The position numbers and the translations under genes were made by a program. A stretch of 16,011 bases of DNA from Actinomycetota bacterium. GTDB lineage: Bacteria; Actinomycetota; Thermoleophilia; Gaiellales; Gaiellaceae. Below the pieces are notes generated by a model. That model was given only the letters and a program-made list of their open reading frames with translations. It searched no databases and was not told where the DNA came from. The stretch lies in assembly GCA_013695295.1 (NCBI GenBank), contig JACDAS010000065.1:1-16011 (forward strand). The letters are read 5' to 3'. Shown here piece by piece: positions 13,456 to 16,011 of the stretch (the stretch's first letter is position 1; each line of letters begins with the position of its first letter).

Positions 13456-14399
13456 CCTGCGCCGTCCTCGGCACGGGTGTGATGGGCTCCGACATCGCGC
13501 TCTCACTCGCCCTCGGCGGTGAGGAGGTACGCGTCTGGGGCCGGCGCGCCGCTGGGCTGGAGGAGTCACGTGCGCGAGCGAGGCGAAACGCAGCCTTCCT
13601 GGTCGTGGAGGGGCTAGAACGCGACGAGAGCGCACTCGAGCGCATCACCTGGACGACCGAACGCGCCCGGGCGCTCGAGGACGTCGTGTTCGCGTGCGAG
13701 GCGGTGTCCGAGGAGCTCGCGCTCAAGCACGAGCTTCTCGGGAGCGCCGAGGAGGAGCTGGGGGCCGGCGCCGTGCTCGTCAGCACCACCTCCGCGCTCT
13801 CGCCGACGCGACTCGCGGAGCCGCTTACCCGGCCGGAGCGGTTCGTCGTCACGCACTACGCGCAACCGGCGCATCTCGTCGCGCTCGTCGAGGTCGTGCC
13901 GGGCGAGCGGACGAGCCCCGAGACGGTCGCCGAGGCGTCGAGCCTCCTCGAGCGGACCGGCAAGCGCCCCGCGGTCTGCGCCGACATGCCTGGGTTCCTC
14001 TGGAGCCGTCTCCAGCAAGCGGTGCTCCGCGAGCTCGTCCATCTGGTCGCGCGGGGTGACGTCACGCCCGAGACCTGCGACACCGTCGTCAAATACGGGT
14101 ACGCCTCGCGGCTGCCCGCGATGGGGCCGTTCGAGCACGCCGACCTCGCGGGCCTGGAGCTGATGGGGAATCAGGCTCGGGAGATCTGGCCCGACCTTGC
14201 GACCGCGCAGGGTCCGGACGACGGCCCGATCGGAGAGCTTCGGGCGCGGGGCTGGACCGGGATGGCGGCGGGCCGCGGGTTCTACGACTGGAGGGTGCGC
14301 GACCCGGACGCCTTCCGTCTCGAGCGCGATCGTGAGATCGTACGCAGGCTGAAGATCACGAGAGGAGGGGAGGTCGTGCTGAAGGGACCGGAGGCATGA
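13452..14399 (+). CDS. 3-hydroxyacyl-CoA dehydrogenase-like NAD-dependent oxidoreductase
   Basis: This 315-aa protein has an N-terminal Rossmann domain (AVLGTGVMGSDIALSLALGG, residues 4-23) and a C-terminal 3HAD helical domain (~180-315). The catalytic His-Glu pair is likely H135 and E147 (THYAQPAHLVALVEVV), with S114 in STTSALS. Two usually conserved active-site asparagines differ: the H-x-x-N-P motif reads HYAQP (Q138), and the PGFxxNR motif reads PGFLWSR (S185). The enzyme family oxidises L-3-hydroxyacyl-CoA or other beta-hydroxy acids with NAD+, as in related gulonate and carnitine dehydrogenases. It starts at GTG 13452, overlapping the hydrolase stop by 4 nt, and its stop overlaps the next ATG by 4 nt, so it is translationally coupled on both sides. 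The exact substrate is unknown. Confidence 0.88.
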   Translation: MTCAVLGTGVMGSDIALSLALGGEEVRVWGRRAAGLEESRARARRNAAFLVVEGLERDESALERITWTTERARALEDVVFACEAVSEELALKHELLGSAEEELGAGAVLVSTTSALSPTRLAEPLTRPERFVVTHYAQPAHLVALVEVVPGERTSPETVAEASSLLERTGKRPAVCADMPGFLWSRLQQAVLRELVHLVARGDVTPETCDTVVKYGYASRLPAMGPFEHADLAGLELMGNQAREIWPDLATAQGPDDGPIGELRARGWTGMAAGRGFYDWRVRDPDAFRLERDREIVRRLKITRGGEVVLKGPEA

Positions 14400-15196
14400 A
14401 GCCGCCCCCGTTCGACTACCACGTGCCCGCGACCGTCGACGAGGCGGTGGCGCTGCGCACGGCCGATTCCGACGCGGTGGTTCTCGCGGGCGGCCAGAGC
14501 CTCGTGCCGCTCCTGAACATGCGGCTCGCGCGGCCATCGGCGCTGATCGACCTCCGCTGCGTCGGCGGGTTGAGCTACGTCCGTGCGGGCGAGGGCGGCG
14601 TGGCCGTCGGAGCGATGACGCGGCAGCGTGAGCTCGAGCGCTCCGCCGAGGCGTTCGAAGCGTGTCCGATCCTTCGCGAGGCGCTGGAGCTCGTCGGACA
14701 CCCGCCGATCCGAAACCGCGGGACCGTCGGCGGCTCGATCGCGCACGCCGACCCCGCGGCCGAGCTGCCGGCGGTCCTGTGCGTGCTCGGCGGTCGGGTG
14801 GGGGCGACCGGACCGCGAGGCACGCGGGAGATCGCCGCTGACGACTTCTTCCTCTACCCGTTCACTACCTCGCTCGAGCCGGACGAGGTCTTGACCGAGG
14901 TCTTTTTCCCGAAGGCACCGAGCGGCTCCGGGTATGCGGCGCTCGAGCTCACGCGCCGCCACGGCGACTTCGCCCTTGCCGGCGTCTGCGCGGTGGTGTC
15001 GAACGGCTCCGCGCGGCTTTGCTTCACGGGCGTCGGCGGCCGCCCCGTCCTCGTCGATTCGGACGAGCCCGACGCGTGGCAGGCGGCGATCGACCCTTCG
15101 GCGGACGCGACCGGGTCGGCCGACTACCGCCGCCAGCTGGTGGCCGTGCTGGGCCGGCGTGCGCTCGAGCTCGCCCGCGCACGGAGCGCCCAATGA
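14396..15196 (+). CDS. Molybdenum hydroxylase FAD-binding (medium) subunit, CoxM/XdhB-like
   Basis: This 266-aa protein is the FAD subunit of a three-subunit molybdenum hydroxylase (CO dehydrogenase/xanthine dehydrogenase/aldehyde oxidase family). It takes electrons from the 2Fe-2S subunit. The FAD-binding motifs are AGGQSLVPLLNMRLARPSAL (31-50) and NRGTVGGSIAHADPAAELPA (107-126), followed by the CO_dehydrogenase flavoprotein C-terminal domain (~165-266, GYAALELTRRHGDFALAGV). The ATG overlaps the preceding stop (ATGA), and its own stop overlaps the 2Fe-2S start the same way. The order medium-small-large is that of coxMSL-type operons. The symbol coxM is not assigned because the complex is unlikely to be a true CO dehydrogenase. 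Confidence 0.93.
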   Translation: MKPPPFDYHVPATVDEAVALRTADSDAVVLAGGQSLVPLLNMRLARPSALIDLRCVGGLSYVRAGEGGVAVGAMTRQRELERSAEAFEACPILREALELVGHPPIRNRGTVGGSIAHADPAAELPAVLCVLGGRVGATGPRGTREIAADDFFLYPFTTSLEPDEVLTEVFFPKAPSGSGYAALELTRRHGDFALAGVCAVVSNGSARLCFTGVGGRPVLVDSDEPDAWQAAIDPSADATGSADYRRQLVAVLGRRALELARARSAQ

Positions 15197-15663
15197 CCCG
15201 CGTGCGCGTCGAGGTGAACGGCACCGCGGTGGAGCGCGAGGTCGAGCCGCGGCTCCTACTCTCCGATTTCCTCCGCCACGACCTTGGCCTGACCGGTACC
15301 CACGTCGGCTGCGAGCACGGCGTCTGCGGGGCGTGCACCGTGCTCCTCGACGGCGCCTCCGCGCGTTCGTGTCTCATGCTCGCCGTGCAGTGCGACGGCC
15401 TGTCTGTGACGACGGTCGAAGGGCTCGCCCGGAACGGCGAGCTCCACCCGGTGCAGGCGGCGTTCCGTGAGGCGCACGCGCTCCAGTGCGGCTTTTGCAC
15501 TCCCGGCTTTGTCATGGCGGTGACGGCGCTGCTGGAGGAGCGGCGCGGCGAGAAACTGTCCGACGACGAGGTGCGCGAGGCTCTTGCGGGCAACCTCTGC
15601 CGCTGCACTGGCTACCAGAACATCGTGCGCGCGGTGCAGATCGCTGCGGGGAGCGAGGGCTGA
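15193..15663 (+). CDS. Molybdenum hydroxylase 2Fe-2S (small) subunit, CoxS/XdhC-like
   Basis: This 156-aa protein has an N-terminal plant-type ferredoxin domain with cluster ligands C40, C45, C48 and C60 (GCEHGVCGACTV then C60). A C-terminal helical domain carries the second cluster, C99, C102, C136 and C138 (LQCGFCTPG and NLCRCTG). It passes electrons between the molybdopterin subunit and the FAD subunit. Its length is typical. An upstream in-frame extension only overlaps the FAD gene; ATG 15193 with ATGA overlap is the sensible start. The sequence HVGCEHGVCGACTV is of the aldehyde/xanthine/aromatic hydroxylase type rather than the CO-oxidising type. Confidence 0.95.
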   Translation: MTRVRVEVNGTAVEREVEPRLLLSDFLRHDLGLTGTHVGCEHGVCGACTVLLDGASARSCLMLAVQCDGLSVTTVEGLARNGELHPVQAAFREAHALQCGFCTPGFVMAVTALLEERRGEKLSDDEVREALAGNLCRCTGYQNIVRAVQIAAGSEG

Positions 15664-16011
15664 TGGCCACGCTGGTCGGCCGCGCCCTCGGCGGACGCAT
15701 CGCGCGAAACGAGGACGAGCGCCTCCTGCGCGGCGACGGGATGTACGTCGACGATGTGCACACGCCGGGCGCGCTCCACGTCGCGTTCGTCCGCAGCCCT
15801 GTGGCGCACGCGCGCATCCGGAGCATCGATGTCTCGGCCGCGGCCGGCCTGCCGGGGGTCGTGAAGGTGTACACGCACAGCGACCTCGGCGAGCACGACA
15901 AGCCGCTGCCGCTCCTCTTCCCGCACGAGGACATGCCGTACCCGGCGACGCAGCACCCGCTTGCGGTCGACGAGGTCAACTACGCCGGCCAGACGATCGC
16001 GATGGTGGTCG
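15663..16011 (+). CDS. Molybdenum hydroxylase molybdopterin-binding (large) subunit, 5' part
   Basis: The first 116 residues are in the window and the gene runs off the end. MATLVGRALGGRIARNEDERLLRG (split), then YVDDVHTPGALHVAFVRSPVAHARI and VDEVNYAGQTIAMVV match the N-terminal a/b hammerhead domain of CoxL/XDH-type large subunits (~770-800 aa in full). The active-site loop and the Mo-ligand region lie beyond the window, so form I CO dehydrogenase versus other hydroxylases cannot be tested here. The ATG shares its A with the preceding TGA (TGATG). This is the catalytic subunit; the electron acceptor chain is the two genes before it. Confidence 0.92.
   Translation, partial: MATLVGRALGGRIARNEDERLLRGDGMYVDDVHTPGALHVAFVRSPVAHARIRSIDVSAAAGLPGVVKVYTHSDLGEHDKPLPLLFPHEDMPYPATQHPLAVDEVNYAGQTIAMVV

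Noticed and set aside
14396..16011. Calling the Mo hydroxylase genes coxM, coxS and coxL
   Set aside because: The gene order fits, but the diagnostic active-site motif lies outside the window and the small-subunit sequence is more like other hydroxylases.

Overview
The window is GC-rich (codon third positions are almost all G or C) with frequent GTG starts. It encodes a secreted protein built of the roughly 100-residue 'PTI.G...G.TL...W.GTEPI.Y..QW.RCD..G..C..I' repeats that are typical of Thermoleophilia (Gaiellales/Solirubrobacterales). I infer a Thermoleophilia-like actinobacterium. No rRNA, tRNA, CRISPR array, transposase or prophage gene is visible.

Left part (1-3300). It opens with the 3' tail of a SIS-domain sugar-phosphate isomerase that carries an apparent one-base frameshift. 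Next is a convergent, secreted GlpQ-like glycerophosphodiester phosphodiesterase. Divergent from that is the secreted repeat/polyproline protein, whose 5' leader folds into a long hairpin covering its ribosome binding site. A bidirectional hairpin terminator separates it from a convergent PhnB-like VOC protein.

Right part (3316-16011) looks like one large catabolic locus. A minus-strand aldehyde dehydrogenase is divergent from a LacI-family regulator, with a near-perfect LacI/CcpA-type operator between them. The regulator leads operon A: LacI, enolase-superfamily (mandelate racemase-like) sugar-acid dehydratase/racemase, a catalytic-half-only MetE-like zinc methyltransferase, and a TIM-barrel sugar isomerase/epimerase. 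A convergent GntR/FCD regulator follows. Divergent from it by only 35 bp is operon B: a solute-binding-protein homologue with no signal peptide, a CaiB/BaiF CoA-transferase, a metallo-beta-lactamase-fold hydrolase, a 3-hydroxyacyl-CoA dehydrogenase-like protein, and the FAD, 2Fe-2S and (truncated) molybdopterin subunits of a molybdenum hydroxylase. The last four junctions of operon B (MBL to HAD, HAD to FAD, FAD to 2Fe-2S, 2Fe-2S to Mo) overlap by 1-4 nt.

Taken together, the locus could oxidise or dehydrate a sugar-acid-like or methylated/hydroxylated substrate, remove or transfer a methyl or alkyl group, and process a CoA-activated acid, with electrons drawn off by the Mo hydroxylase and the aldehyde dehydrogenase. 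The substrate cannot be named from sequence. No transporter permease or ATPase is present despite the binding-protein homologue. The most unusual points are the MetE-like enzyme inside a catabolic operon, the cytoplasmic binding-protein homologue beside the CoA-transferase, altered active-site residues in the dehydrogenase, and the SD-occluding structured leader upstream of the secreted protein.
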